DNA from: Cunninghamia lanceolata
Taxonomy: Eukaryota; Streptophyta; Pinopsida; Cupressales; Cupressaceae
Assembly (NCBI GenBank): GCA_027924645.1
Contig: BSBN01001198.1
Coordinates: 1,984,001-2,048,000, forward strand
DNA: 64,000 bases
Reading direction: 5' to 3'
Shown here: piece by piece, positions 23,650-34,750 of the stretch
How positions within the stretch are numbered: the first letter of the stretch is position 1
Layout: every line of letters starts with the position of its first letter
Program-made: the position numbers and the translations under genes
Notes under the pieces: model-generated
The model's input: the letters and a program-made list of their open reading frames with translations, nothing else
What the model was told of the DNA's origin: nothing
Database searches by the model: none

Positions 23650-23810
23650 ATCTTTGTCTTCTCTGCATTCACTGTATTCACTATGTTTTGTGTCTTCAAT
23701 GTTGTCTTCTCTGTGTTTTGCATGACTGTAACTGTCTTCTCCTTGTTTTGCATGCTTGTTATTGTCTTCTCTGTGATTGGCATGTCTTCTCCGTGCTTGG
23801 CGTGTTTGCT
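23650..23810 (+). repeat. Imperfect CT/TG-rich tandem tract
   Basis: The phrase tgtcttctc(t/c)(g/t)tg-tttgcatg recurs about five times with a period of roughly 35-40 bp. Confidence 0.55.
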
Positions 23811-23863
23811 GTGTTTGTTGACCGTACTTTAATGCATGTATTGGCCTTGCGTTTATACATACA

Positions 23864-23880
23864 TTAAAGTAGGGGCTAAA
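23864..23880 (+). other. Polypurine tract of the protease-only element
   Basis: The purine-rich string aaagtaggggctaaa abuts the 3' LTR start at 23881. Confidence 0.6.
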
Positions 23881-25104
23881 TGTTACGTCGAAAAATGTCC
23901 CCTTGAGGGCTTTTCCCTCTTAAGGTTTAGCTCCCGGGCCTTTTTTATGCATTTAGAGCATCTTTCATGTTAATCTGACTTCCCAATGAGAAAACCCTAA
24001 AATTTCATGGCAATTTGGACTCAGGGGATGCACTTATGACAAACCCTACCTAAAATAGGGGGGTGGACTTGGGCGCCCGCTCCTGCCCTATTTTAGATCA
24101 GGACCAATTTCAAAGTGTCGATTTGTGACCGTTATTTAGGTTTTATGCCGACACGGTAAGTTTCAATTACTAAATTCTTGGCGGGAATGTTGTAGTTGCA
24201 TATATAAGCATGTTTTGACATTCATTTGTAAACTAAATGGTTATTGCAAACTTGTGGCTTATGTGAAAGTGATTCAAGGCATTCATTGTGTGTTCTAGAG
24301 CAAACTTTGTGTTGTTATTGTGTTGTATTTGTAGATTTGGGCATTCATCTCCTCATGGCATGAAGAGCTTCTTCCTCCCATGAGATCTCCACTACAAGGT
24401 GATATCAATTGTGTTTTCAATCATTTATCATTTAGATTTTGCCTCTATCCCTCAAGGATACACACTATTTATCTGACAACGGTGTTCGGAAGACTTGAAT
24501 GTCTCTCCGGGGCTTGATTGAGGCAAGCCTCTAAACACCACAACCCCCAACCCATTTTTCCGTGATTGCAGGCTACAGGTCGCAGGAGTAGAAAAAGTGG
24601 AGTTGTAGCAGATCAGTGCAGACTATCGAATTTGCAAATCAAAGAAGAAAATAGAGACCTGGACTCAGGCGCCTGCTCATTAGTCATCTGAATCGCGCAA
24701 CTAAAGAATTTTCAGAATAGCAGGAACAGGGTGCAGACAAGGTTTCTAGATCCCAACAAAAAGTATGGCACTAGACTAGGGCGTCCGCTCATTAGTCCCC
24801 GACTATTCCGCTTTGTGAACTTCAAAAATTGGTATGCATTTGAGTATCATTTGATATCTCTGTGTGCAAGCATTTTCTGTGATTTGTCTGTTTGCTTCCG
24901 AATTTGCATAATTAGGGTTTTGAACATAATTGAGCATAATTGATCAACTAAATTACACAATTCCAATTTTCCCTACATTCTAAGTGACTTCAAGCTTGAT
25001 AGCAGATTACCTACTCGACCTAAAGTCCTTGAATGTTTAAGGTGAAAGGAGGATTCACACAAACCATCAAATCAAAAACCCTCTTACAAATTTTACCTTA
25101 AACG
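23881..25104 (+). repeat. 3' LTR of the protease-only element
   Basis: The 1224-bp partner of 18557-19790. By eye the two differ by clearly more than the inner and outer LTR pairs near the right end of the window, so this is an older insertion. Confidence 0.82.
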
Positions 25105-25109
25105 TATCT

Positions 25110-25322
25110 ATGTCTCTTGTCTTCTCGTGGTTGCTTATAATTGTCTCTCTTTCTCATTCCTTTCTAAGTGATGTTTACATCCCAGAATGCTATCTAAAGT
25201 TTTTGTAGATTGATTTCTATAATATTCTCTTCAAAGGGTTAATGTAGAAATACCTACATGTTTAGTAGTTAGCTTTGTTTTGATTTTAATTACTAAGGAG
25301 TTTGTAGACACTTTTCCTTACA
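25110..25322 (+). repeat. Left LTR of the old element, second part
   Basis: It matches 34540-34750, including aatacctacatgtttagta and cacttttccttaca. It ends at 25322, followed by a decayed primer site. Confidence 0.7.
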
Positions 25323-28103
25323 TTTACTATTAGAGCTAAGGTGGTTCTTTAGATTGCATGTTCTTGCATGTGGGTTGCATGTGTTTACATGTGCTTGCAT
25401 GTTGTTGAATGCAATGGATCCATAACAATTTGAGTTTTCAGTATCCTTCTATTTTAATTTTTTACTTTGCCAAGCTTGTGGTATCTATAGGAAGGAATTG
25501 ATTGATTATTGATTCTTGTTTGAGTGAGATTTTGTAGTGAATCTAGTTTAATTTTTCAAGAAACACTATGGCAAACACTTTTAGAATGGTAGAGAGGGTC
25601 AACAAAACTAACATTGGGCATTATATGCTAAAGGTGAAAGATCTTAGAGATGGTCGTGTGTTTACATGTTGCATGGTTATGACTTAGAGCTCTTGTTTGG
25701 TAGTATGGGACTACCCTTTGGCATGGTGATTGTGTTCCTTTATATTGTGCTCATGTGCAATAGAAGAATGTTTAGGTTGGGTGCTTTCTTTTGGTTCCAT
25801 GGTCACACGGGAAAGCACTAGTTTTGTTGACTATTGTTTAGAGTGCTTACATTAGGTATGTGGTTTTAATCCCTAGTTATGTGGAAGCACCGAATGATTT
25901 GCCCTGCAGGTTATGGAGTTGGTCTTTTTGTAATGTGGAAGCTCATGGACAACCTAGTTCCCCTTTCCATGTACTTTATAATGGTTGTGGAATTGGTCTT
26001 TTGGTGGCCCAGATTTCCTAGAAAACCCGCTAGTCCTTTTGAATATTTGTATTTGCATGTTGTAGATACATGTTTAGATCTATGGGTTTAGTAGATTTTC
26101 TATTTAAAATTTGCAGTTGTGCTATATGTGATATTCCACTGTTTCGATTTACAAATTTAGAATTTTTAGATTTGTGGGTTTCTAGATGTTCAAATGAATT
26201 CAGATTTGTTTGTATGGTTTTACATGTTAATTAAAATTTGTTGTTTTATAGATTTATGAAGATACCATTGTTCAAGGTTTCTAGATGGAGATAGTTGTAA
26301 ATTTGAAAGCATGCTTCGTGCATGGTTTGAGGAGGTTGGTTGTAGCCTTCTCAGTGTGGACATGTTGGTATGTCTTTATTCATTTAACATTTATATGGTG
26401 GTTGCTTGTTGGGTTCCTAAATTGTTGTTACTTTGTTGTGGATTTGTGCCAAGTTGGAACTATAGATTTGATTTGATGGAGTCATGGAAAATTTACATGT
26501 TATCTATGGTTCTTTGTTTTGCATGTTACTGATATGGTGTTGAATTGCTCAAGATCTATAAGTTACGTGATTTTGTGGGCTATTTGTACCTATAGGTTGC
26601 ATGTATAACTCGGATGTGGGTTGTCTATACCCACAAACCTTTGGAGTGTTGATAGTGTCGTGCAACAAGGTTTTGATGTAGACTATTCCAATACCATGGA
26701 GTTACAAATTCTATTTGATTGGTCTTTTTTTATCATGATGGTGCATTGGTACGTTTGTTAGAGAGAGAGAGAGAGATGGATGTTTAGAGTACCTACAACA
26801 ATTGCACTTTGGAACCTGTAGTAGTTGAATATGGTGTCATGAGAGGCTCTTAATCACATTGTAGTGGGAAGCTTGTGTAGTTACATAGTCGATGGTGTCT
26901 TCTTGGTTGGAGATCGTGGTTTTACTTTGCCTTTTGGGAACTCTTTGTGTTGTAGTTTAGTTCTTTGATTTTGTGAAAGCCATGAGTGATCATTAATTAA
27001 GAGATGTTTATCATGATGCCATGTGTAGCTTAGGATCACTTTTAGTGGGAGCTTTCGCAGTGATGTGGATGTGTCACTTTTTGATACATGATCTTCTACA
27101 ATAGATGTTGGTGTCATGTGGAGCTCTTGGATTTTGCCTCGTGTGCAATGAGAGTTCTTTGACAATTCCTTGTTTTATTAGTAGAGGAAGGTTATCTTCA
27201 TTTTTTGAGGATGTGTACAACCTGTTGCCATGGAGAGCTCTTAGAGCTTTTGGTTGAGATTTGGTTATGATGTAAACCATGATGTCATGGTAAGTTCTTG
27301 GATCATGAATCATGCAATGTGAGCTTTGTGGTGATTAGTGATAATTTGCTAGATGAGTGTTGTAATCATTTTGCCTTGTGAGCTTCTAGATATTATAGAG
27401 TTGCAATTGGAGTCTCAATGCCATGAAATGACCAGTTGTGCTCCTATATCAAATTTTGGCGAAGCTAGAGATCTCTTATTTTTTTGAGATCATGTGTTGG
27501 AATGGTGAGTCTCTTGACTTGGCTTTAGCTAAAAGACTAAGGGAGCCTACACTTGGAGTTGGACATGAATTCAACATGTACTTGAAAATATTGTGTTTTT
27601 AAACCAAACATCCCATAGCCTACTCTTGCTTCACTCAATAGTGAATGATCTTATAGGTATTGCCCACCTGGTATTTAGATGTATTCTTTCTTTGTCTTTT
27701 TTTTTTTTTTTCTAATGCACATGAGTCTTGACCGATGGATATTAGTTTTGAGGATTTGTTTAAGAAGTAGATGCATGGTCGTGTTATTTGTTGTCCCCTT
27801 ATTTTTGGGTCGAGTCACAGAGTCAATTTTGAGGATTGCTTTGAAGAGTATAGGAGATGATTAATGGCTTTAGGCATATTCTCTTTGCTGCAAGAATGGT
27901 TATTAATTTGATCTTCCTTTAGTTTGAAAAGCTTACATCTATTGTTGTTGTGTTTGACATTGGGATTGAACAATTAGATGTTAACAACTTTTCTATTTGG
28001 AGTTTTAGAAGGAGATCTTGTCACAACTAGAGCATGTGTTGGTGTTAGCAAAAGAACATGGTTTGGTCTACAAGTTTTCTCTCTATGGTTTGTTGTTTAT
28101 CCT
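25323..28103 (+). other. Interior of the old LTR element, left part
   Basis: An ATG at 25569 opens about 38 codons (MANTFRMVERVNKTNIGHYM) reminiscent of the start of copia Gag, then stops. Beyond this only short frames without motifs are seen. A (ga)n microsatellite lies at 26760-26776 and a T-run at 27697-27711. Repeated phrases of the type catgatgtcatggtaagttcttggat occur through 26900-27500, suggesting old internal tandem duplication. The stretch is cut at 28103 by the gypsy insertion. Confidence 0.45.
26760..26776. repeat. (GA)n microsatellite
   Basis: An uninterrupted gagagagagagagagag run. Confidence 0.85.
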
Positions 28104-29384
28104 TGTAACAATCTACCCCTAATTTTTTTTTATTTTCAAATTGAAATACAATGATCAACAATACTAACATAAAATAGCATAAGCCAAATAATGCCTCACA
28201 CTTTCTGATCACCCAGATCCCAGGATGGGCAAGGTGAGAGCATACGGTGATTGGCTACAAAAATCACTATGCAAACTATGAACTAAGATTCATCTGTTGC
28301 GGCAGGCATCCACATAATGTGGGGATTCACCACTTTCCGTGGGTAGAGAGCAAAAAGAAAAGTACAATGCCATCCACTTATTTAGTAGGAATAATCCACT
28401 TTTCTAGTGGGTAGAAAAAATAAACAAAGTTTCATTCTCCACACTGGCGGTAAACCATTCAGGGGTCCTTATGTGTATTTTGCATGAATATAAACATTAC
28501 AAGGAAATCATCAACTTCATTTAACACATGATTGGCTTGATGGAAATTACCCTTGATGATTCATTGATGGAGAAATGCCCTACTGTTTGAAGGATCTAAG
28601 AACATCAACAACTAAAATTAAATGCAAGTTCTGATCCAACTAACTGATCATTGAATTACAACTCTCTGCAGACTGATATGCATAAGTACGGCATGCATGA
28701 AAGACTAGAAGCATAGAAGAATTGATGCCAAACAACTAAGTCTTAAACCGCTGACGCAAACTGACAAATCTGATCACACTAAACATTTCTGTGCAGATCC
28801 AAACTGATATCAAAGATCCCCTTACTCACAGCCAACAAAAATCCTCTGACAGGGTCGTACGGCCTGGGAAATAGTATGGCATTCATAAGAATTTTAAGCC
28901 TGCATCAAACAACTTCAATAACCTCCAAAATGGTTGTCCAAGGAAGGCAATAGATATACAATCAATAAAGATTTCAGTCACCTTAACAATCTTTTTTTAT
29001 TTGCAATGATACCATCCAGCAGGTACGGCCAAGGACATGTACGGACATTTCCAGAAATCACAAAACACCATCAAATTCCTTCAAATAACTTGCAATGAGG
29101 TCATCTACACTAGATAAATACTATGCAATCAACAAAAGCTTCAAAAACACCAACTAGAATTTCTGATGAACATCAATGTTTTCAGTATGTGTACGGCCAA
29201 AGATGTATAACCAAGGCATGAAATATACAAAACACACCAATAACTCCAAAATTACAACTAATATGCATAGAAAACATCACACTACACTCCAAAACTGATC
29301 ACAATACTAAACTCCACAAAAACTCCAAAATCTATTGAGCGCCATGTGATTCCCTGAGTGGAAATCATCAAACACCAGCTAGGG
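28104..29384 (-). repeat. Truncated 3' LTR of the deleted gypsy element
   Basis: It is collinear with 31269-32537 at high identity and then diverges abruptly into internal coding sequence. The missing part is the U3 start. Confidence 0.82.
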
Positions 29385-31180
29385 TGGAAATCATGACGGA
29401 ACAACCTTTCCATTCTTTTTGCAGTCACTACCCTTGGTCCTCCAGTGGATATTCCTCTTAATACAACCTTTTTGCCATTATGATCAAACTTTAATTCCAA
29501 TGTTTGCAAATTTAAATTCATATCTCCCAATGATTTTAGCCATTGAATGCCAAGAACAACATCAGTATTAGTGCATAGAAATCATCTACAACTTCATGAT
29601 TGCCAATTTGCATGGAAAGCTGAGGTAATCTTCTATTACATGATAGTGTAAATCCATCAGCCACAACAACTTTGAAACCTTCAAACTCCTCAGGTTTCAA
29701 TCCCCTTTTAGCAACAACTCCCTCATCGATGAAGTTGTGCGATGCACCAGTGTCAATGAGAGTAATGATTCTTTGGCCACCAAGTATCCCACGAACTTTG
29801 AAAGGACCATTCCTTTGGTTCCCAGTTAATTGAGCAAATGTTACTTCATTTTCCTTGTTTGTCTCTCCCTCTTCTAGGTCATCAACATCTTCATTTTCAC
29901 TTGATTCATCTTGTTGATCTAATTTTTCTGATTTAGAATCAGTAGTTACATATGCCTCCATTCATTGTGCTTTCCCTTTTTCAAAGCATTTATGCCCAAG
30001 AGCCCAAGGTTCCTTGCATGTGAAGCACAATTTTTTCCTCCTAAGTTCATTTCTAACTTCATCATCCATCTTAGGGAAAGATGATTTGGGCTAATTGGAT
30101 TATTTCTTGAATGGTTGCGTCCTTCCTTGATGGGAATGGCTTAGAATAAAACTTGCTTCTTGGTGTAGTGAACTCCATATTTCTTGCTTTCTTGATGGCT
30201 TCATGCAATGAGTTAGGCTCTAAAGCCTTAACTAGACCTCTTAATGGCTCCATCAATCCTTCAACAAAGAGAGATGCCAATCTTGCCTCTGAAATATCAA
30301 TCACCATAACAACAATCCTCTGAAATTCAGAAACGTAAGCATCTACAAAATCTTTTTGTCTCACTTGAGCCAACTGTCTAAAGTGACTTTCAGGTTCATA
30401 CTTGTCAAATCTATCAATTAATCTCTGAGTGAAGTTAGCATAAGAAGTAATTAGGCTATGACCTTGAGTGATCATACCATGTGTCCACCATTCATGTGCA
30501 TCTCCTTCAAGGTGGGCAGTTGCAAATTTGATAGAATCCAACTCCAACATGGGATTCAAACACAAATAATTGTCCATCTTTTGCACCCAAGCCCTAGTTG
30601 TGCATTTGGATGAACCATCAAAAGGTGGAATAGGCACTTTCCCAAGCTTCTTTTGCACATCCTGATTTTGAATCCTGGGTCTATTTCGATACTTGATTTG
30701 ACAGAATTCATTGAAGGACATAAGATTTTGAAAATCATCACCATAAGACTCCCATTCTCATCGATAATCATCAAAGCTTTATGTGACAAACTATTGTCCT
30801 CCAACAGGATTTTGTTGTTGACCCAAAAACACAGGCATCATCGGTCTAGAAGATGAGGTCTTAGATGCATGAGTGGCATTGTGTGGTTGACCAGCATTTT
30901 GGGAATTGCTAGCCTCTTCACAATCTCCATCACTACCTCTATTGTTGCGAGGTGTCTCTCCCCCCAGATTCTGACTTACTAACTGAGCCAACAGTCTGTT
31001 CATCTGCTGATTACTTCTGACAATATCTTGTTAGCCTCTAGCAAGATCATTCAATATGTCTCTCATACTAGGCTCCTCTGGTTGCCTTTCACCCATATTG
31101 TTTCCTTCCTCTAGTTCTGGATCAAACTGAGGATACCTTCTCCTTCTGTAGGTGATGAACTCAGTGTCTTCTAGATTCAT
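29385..31180 (-). pseudogene. gag-pro: gag-protease of the deleted gypsy element (broken)
   Basis: A likely start is the ATG at 31180-31178 (MNLEDTEFITYRRRR). In-frame TAA near 31032 and a stop near 30791 follow. The retrotransposon Gag domain spans about 30640-30150 (ATAHLEGDAHEWW...FTQRLIDRF...LFVEGL). After a frame change near 30070 comes the knuckle CFTCKEPWALGHKC near 30030-29990. The protease has an intact DTGASHNF catalytic motif near 29750. Another shift near 29575 leads to the conserved WLKSLGDMN and GISTGGPRVVTAKR stretch that joins protease to RT. The sequence then runs into the LTR at 29384. The original protein would have been a Gag-Pol polyprotein acting in virus-like particles. 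Confidence 0.75.
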
Positions 31181-31255
31181 CAATTGAGTATGCAACTGAA
31201 CTGAGATTCATTGTAAGCTGATCTATAGAAAAACACATGCTGGCAGGAGTGACCA

Positions 31256-31267
31256 GCTCTGATACCA
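31256..31267 (-). other. Primer-binding site, initiator tRNA-Met
   Basis: The minus strand reads TGGTATCAGAGC, one base inside the LTR end at 31269. It is the canonical plant initiator tRNA-Met site. Confidence 0.85.
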
Positions 31268-31268
31268 C

Positions 31269-33002
31269 TGTAACAATCCACCCCTAATTTTTTTTCTTTT
31301 CAATTGAAATACAATGATCAACAATCCTAACATAAAATAACATAAGCCAAATAATGCCTCACACTTTCTGATCACCTAGATCCTAAGATGGGCAAGGTGA
31401 GAGCATACAGTGATTGGCTACAAAAACTACTATGCACACTATGAACTAAGATTCATCCGATGCGGCGGGCATCCACATAATGTGGGGATTCACCACTTTT
31501 CATGGGTAGAGAGCAAAAAAAAAAGTACAATGCCATCCACTTATTCAGTGGGAATACTCCACTTTTCCAGTGGGTAGAAAAAATAAACAAAGTTTCATTT
31601 TCCACACTGGCGGTAAACCATCCAGGGGTCCTTATGTGTATTTTGCATGAATATAAATATTACAAAGAAATCATCAACTTCATTTAACACATGATTGGCT
31701 TGATGGAAATTACCCTTGATGATTTATTGATGGAGAAATGCCCTATTGTTTGAAGGATCTAAGAACATCAACAACTGAAATTAAATGCAAGTTCTGATCC
31801 AACTAACTTATCACTAAATTACAACTCTCTGCAAACTGATATGCATAAGTACGACAGGCATGAAAGACTAGAAGCATAGAAGAATTGATGCCAAACAACT
31901 AAGTCTTAAACCTGACAAATCTTATCACACTAAACATTTTTGCGTAGATCCAAACTGATATCAAAGACCCCCTTACTCACAGCAAACAAAAATCCTCTGA
32001 TAGGGTCGTACAGCTTGGGAAATAGTACGACATTCATAAGAATTTCAAATCTACATCAAACAACTTCAAATAACCTCCAAAATGGTCGTCCAAGGCAGGC
32101 AATAGATATACAATCAATAAAGATTTCAGTCACCTTAACAATCTTTTTTTATTTGCAATGATACCATTCAGCAGGTACGGCCAAGGACATGTATGGTCAT
32201 TTCCAGAAATCACAAAACAACATCAAATTCCTTCAAATAACTTGCAATGAGGTCGTCTACACTAGATAAATATTATGCAATCAACAAAAGCTTCAAAAAC
32301 ACCCACTAGAATTTTTGATGAACATCAATGTTTTCAGCATGTGTACGGCCAGAGATGTATGGCCAAGGCATGAAATATACAAAACACACCAATAACTCCA
32401 AAATTACAACTAATATGCATAGAAAACATCACACTACACTCCAAAACTGATCACAATACTAAACTCCACAAAAACTCCAAAATCTATTGAGCACCATGTG
32501 ATTCCCTGAGTGGAAATCATCAAACACTAGCTAGCGTGGATATTTCACCACCGAAACTGATCATCCTCAAGTGGGTTTTCATCCACAAGAAGGCACAATT
32601 GATCTCTGGTTCCAATCTAGCAACATAACATTATCAATTCAAAGCATCAACTCCAAATGAGCTCTCACTCTTCTTTTAAAGGCACCTGGGAGTTACAAAA
32701 AGACCATTTCTTGAAAATAGAACCTTTTTTCTCCTCCAACTTATAAAATAATTCTATTTCCAAGTTATGTGCACACATTAAAGTCACTTTAAATAATCCC
32801 ACTTTATACTATAGTGCACAATAAATAATAAAAATACCCTGTTTAATTATCAAATAAAATAAACCTTACAACTCCAATTTTGATAATTAAACTGAACCAA
32901 AAGATCAACCACAAGTGATACCATACCATCCACTAGCCCATCGGGATTATGAAATAGGCTTATGGCCCCATCACTGACTAGGCTCGGAAAGGGGACATTA
33001 CA
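31269..33002 (-). repeat. 5' LTR of the deleted gypsy element
   Basis: Complete 1734-bp LTR. On the minus strand it starts TGTAATGTCCCC and ends TTGTTACA. Its last third (R-U5, about 31345-31640) is similar to the R-U5 region of the LTR at 45281-47607. Confidence 0.83.
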
Positions 33003-33007
33003 ATCCT

Positions 33008-34118
33008 AGAGGTTTAGTTCATTTCATATTCAAGTTAGGCTTTGTGTAGAGCTACTCACATCACTTTGTTTGGTTTCCAAACATGTTGGTGATCATTTAT
33101 TGTTTTTATCTCTTCATGATTGGGGCTCTTTATTATGTGTTTTTTTATATGATGTGAAGAACCTAGGAGAATTGAGTTTCTTAGAAAGGTGATCAAGGAA
33201 GAGAGTTTTGTAGAAGTTTAGTTTGCACATTTGCATATCAATGTGTGTCCTTCGACATTATGTGATAGAAGACTTTACCCATATCCTTTATGAGTGTTGC
33301 TTGTAGACTTTTGGTTGGTAAGTTTTCAAACTAGACATTGTGCATGTAGTGGGAGTCCTAGGGAGGTATATGTGTCATTGGACTGCAATACAAAGGTCAA
33401 GTATTTTTGCATTTCTATGTGCTTGTTACAGATGGAGACGAACTTTGTGCAAAATAGTGAATATATAGACTGGTGATTGTGGATTGGGTTGGATATGTTG
33501 ATAGTAGGTCTTCCTTTAATGTGTTTACCCTATTTTACGGTATGGTTAGTTAGATGTGTTAGCGATGGATTGTTGTCTCTATTCCAACTATTGTCTTGAG
33601 CATATAATAGATACTTGGTCTTGTTTGGAGGAGATGGAATTCAATATACGTGTTCAAGTTGAAGCATGACATTTAGAGTGTGATCTTGGCTTTGGCTTCC
33701 TATTTTTCATGCTTAGGCATGATGGAGGATGAAAGTGTTGTGGTCAAGTTGGTTATCACTTGGTAGATGTTGCTTTGTTGAGCTCGTGAACAAAGAGGAA
33801 TTAGTTGGTGGAACAAAGTTATACCCTTTGGTGGTTAGTTCATCTTATTGGAGCCCCTTATGCTTTTGCAAAGTGAATATCAAGTTGAAGAATATTAGGA
33901 TTATATGTGTTATTCACCTTCCATACCCTAAGGTCTAATGTGACTTATTGTCATAGACATTTAATTATGTATGTATCTCCAAGAATCATGGAGTGGGCAA
34001 AATGAGATGCCCATGTAATTATTTTATTGTTCTCCAGGACTTGGAAATATTGTTGTAATGAAGCATTGATGAGAGGGTTACATAATGGACTTGTAGAGCA
34101 TCTTCCATTATTAGTGGG
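33008..34118 (+). other. Interior of the old LTR element, right part
   Basis: Continuation of the element interrupted at 28103. No coding motif was found. Confidence 0.45.
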
Positions 34119-34750
34119 TGTAAGATATAATTAGTGTTCATGGGGGAGAGTTTGGGAGTTATGCCAACTTGCATAATGGAGGTCAAAAATGCGTGTAAGT
34201 TATTTTTTATCCCAAGATGGCTCCACACATGCGAGGTTCATGAAAATTCATACCATAGTATTTTGGGACCTTGTTTGGGCATATGGTATTGTTTTTTGGT
34301 GGTTTCTAGACTTCCTTAACTCTACATATTTGAGGCATGGGATGGAGGATAGATGGAATGTATTTTCTAGGGTTATGCTACCAGATTTCTTCCAAAAGAG
34401 CAAGACTGTTGATCTCATTTAAGTATTGCATGGAGAAGCTTTGTGAATGTATTGTAACCATGTTTATTTGGTAATACATTGAGTTATGTGGTGCTTTGGA
34501 GGCTGAATTTTTCTCAAAAGGATTTTCTCAAAGTATATTTGTGTCTCATCTTCTTGTGGTTGTTTCTTTTCTCCTTTCTTTCTCATTCCTTTTTAAGCGT
34601 TGTTTACATGTCAGAATGCCTATATTTTTTTGTCAATTGATTTTTTTAATATTCTCCTTGAAGGGTTAATGTGGAAATACCTACATGTTTAGTAATTGAG
34701 CTTTGTTTTGAGTTTAGTTGCTAAGGGGTTTGTAAGCACTTTTCCTTACA
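34119..34750 (+). repeat. Right LTR of the old element
   Basis: Uninterrupted 632-bp copy (TGTAAG...CTTACA) of the split left LTR. It gives the empty-site sequence for the 18557 insertion. Confidence 0.72.

Larger units (their letters stand above)
22162..23863 (+). other. Non-coding 3' interior of the protease-only element
   Basis: No pol motif occurs in any frame. The stretch contains short palindromes (cctcattgcgagg near 23165 and cctcatcacgagg near 23230), a three-member hairpin array and a CT/TG-rich imperfect tandem tract. Confidence 0.55.
18557..25104 (+). mobile_element. Non-autonomous LTR element with a protease-like ORF only
   Basis: Both LTRs start TGTTACGTCG (18557 and 23881). 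The left one ends ccttaaaca at 19790 and the right one ccttaaacg at 25104, so the terminal CA has become CG. The perfect duplication tatct lies at 18552-18556 and 25105-25109, and the intact LTR at about 34525 serves as empty-site reference. The 4.1-kb interior holds a leader with three stem-loop units, a broken ORF whose first half looks like a retropepsin domain, a hairpin array, and a purine tract before the 3' LTR. There is no RT, RNase H or integrase. It must depend on another element. Confidence 0.78.
28104..33002 (-). mobile_element. Internally deleted Ty3/gypsy element with gag and protease
   Basis: A minus-strand element with perfect duplication atcct at 28099-28103 and 33003-33007. 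The right (5') LTR is complete at 31269-33002 (1734 bp; on the minus strand TGTAATGTCC...GTTACA). The left (3') LTR survives only as 28104-29384. One deletion removed everything from the start of RT through integrase and about 450 bp of the 3' LTR; the break is near 29384. Remaining coding is gag, a CCHC knuckle, protease and the first residues of RT. The primer site is initiator tRNA-Met. The chromovirus-like knuckle form (C-X2-C-X7-H-X-C) suggests the chromovirus side of Ty3/gypsy; this is an inference. Confidence 0.82.
18137..34750 (+). mobile_element. Old LTR element without recognisable pol, with two nested insertions
   Basis: Matching LTRs lie at 18137-18556 plus 25110-25322 (left, split) and at 34119-34750 (right, 632 bp). 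They begin TGTAAG and end CTTACA, a perfect 6-bp terminal inverted repeat. After the left LTR, ttactattagagctaagg resembles a decayed initiator tRNA-Met site. The flanks attgg and ctttg do not give a clear duplication. The interior (25323-28103 and 33008-34118) holds many stop codons and recurrent phrases such as gtcatg(t/g)-(g/t)agctcttgg, with only a short gag-like opening at 25569. This fits a large non-autonomous derivative, possibly of copia origin. Confidence 0.6.

Noticed and set aside
18137..34750. Target-site duplication for the old element
   Set aside because: Flanks attgg and ctttg agree at only 3 of 5 positions, which is not convincing.
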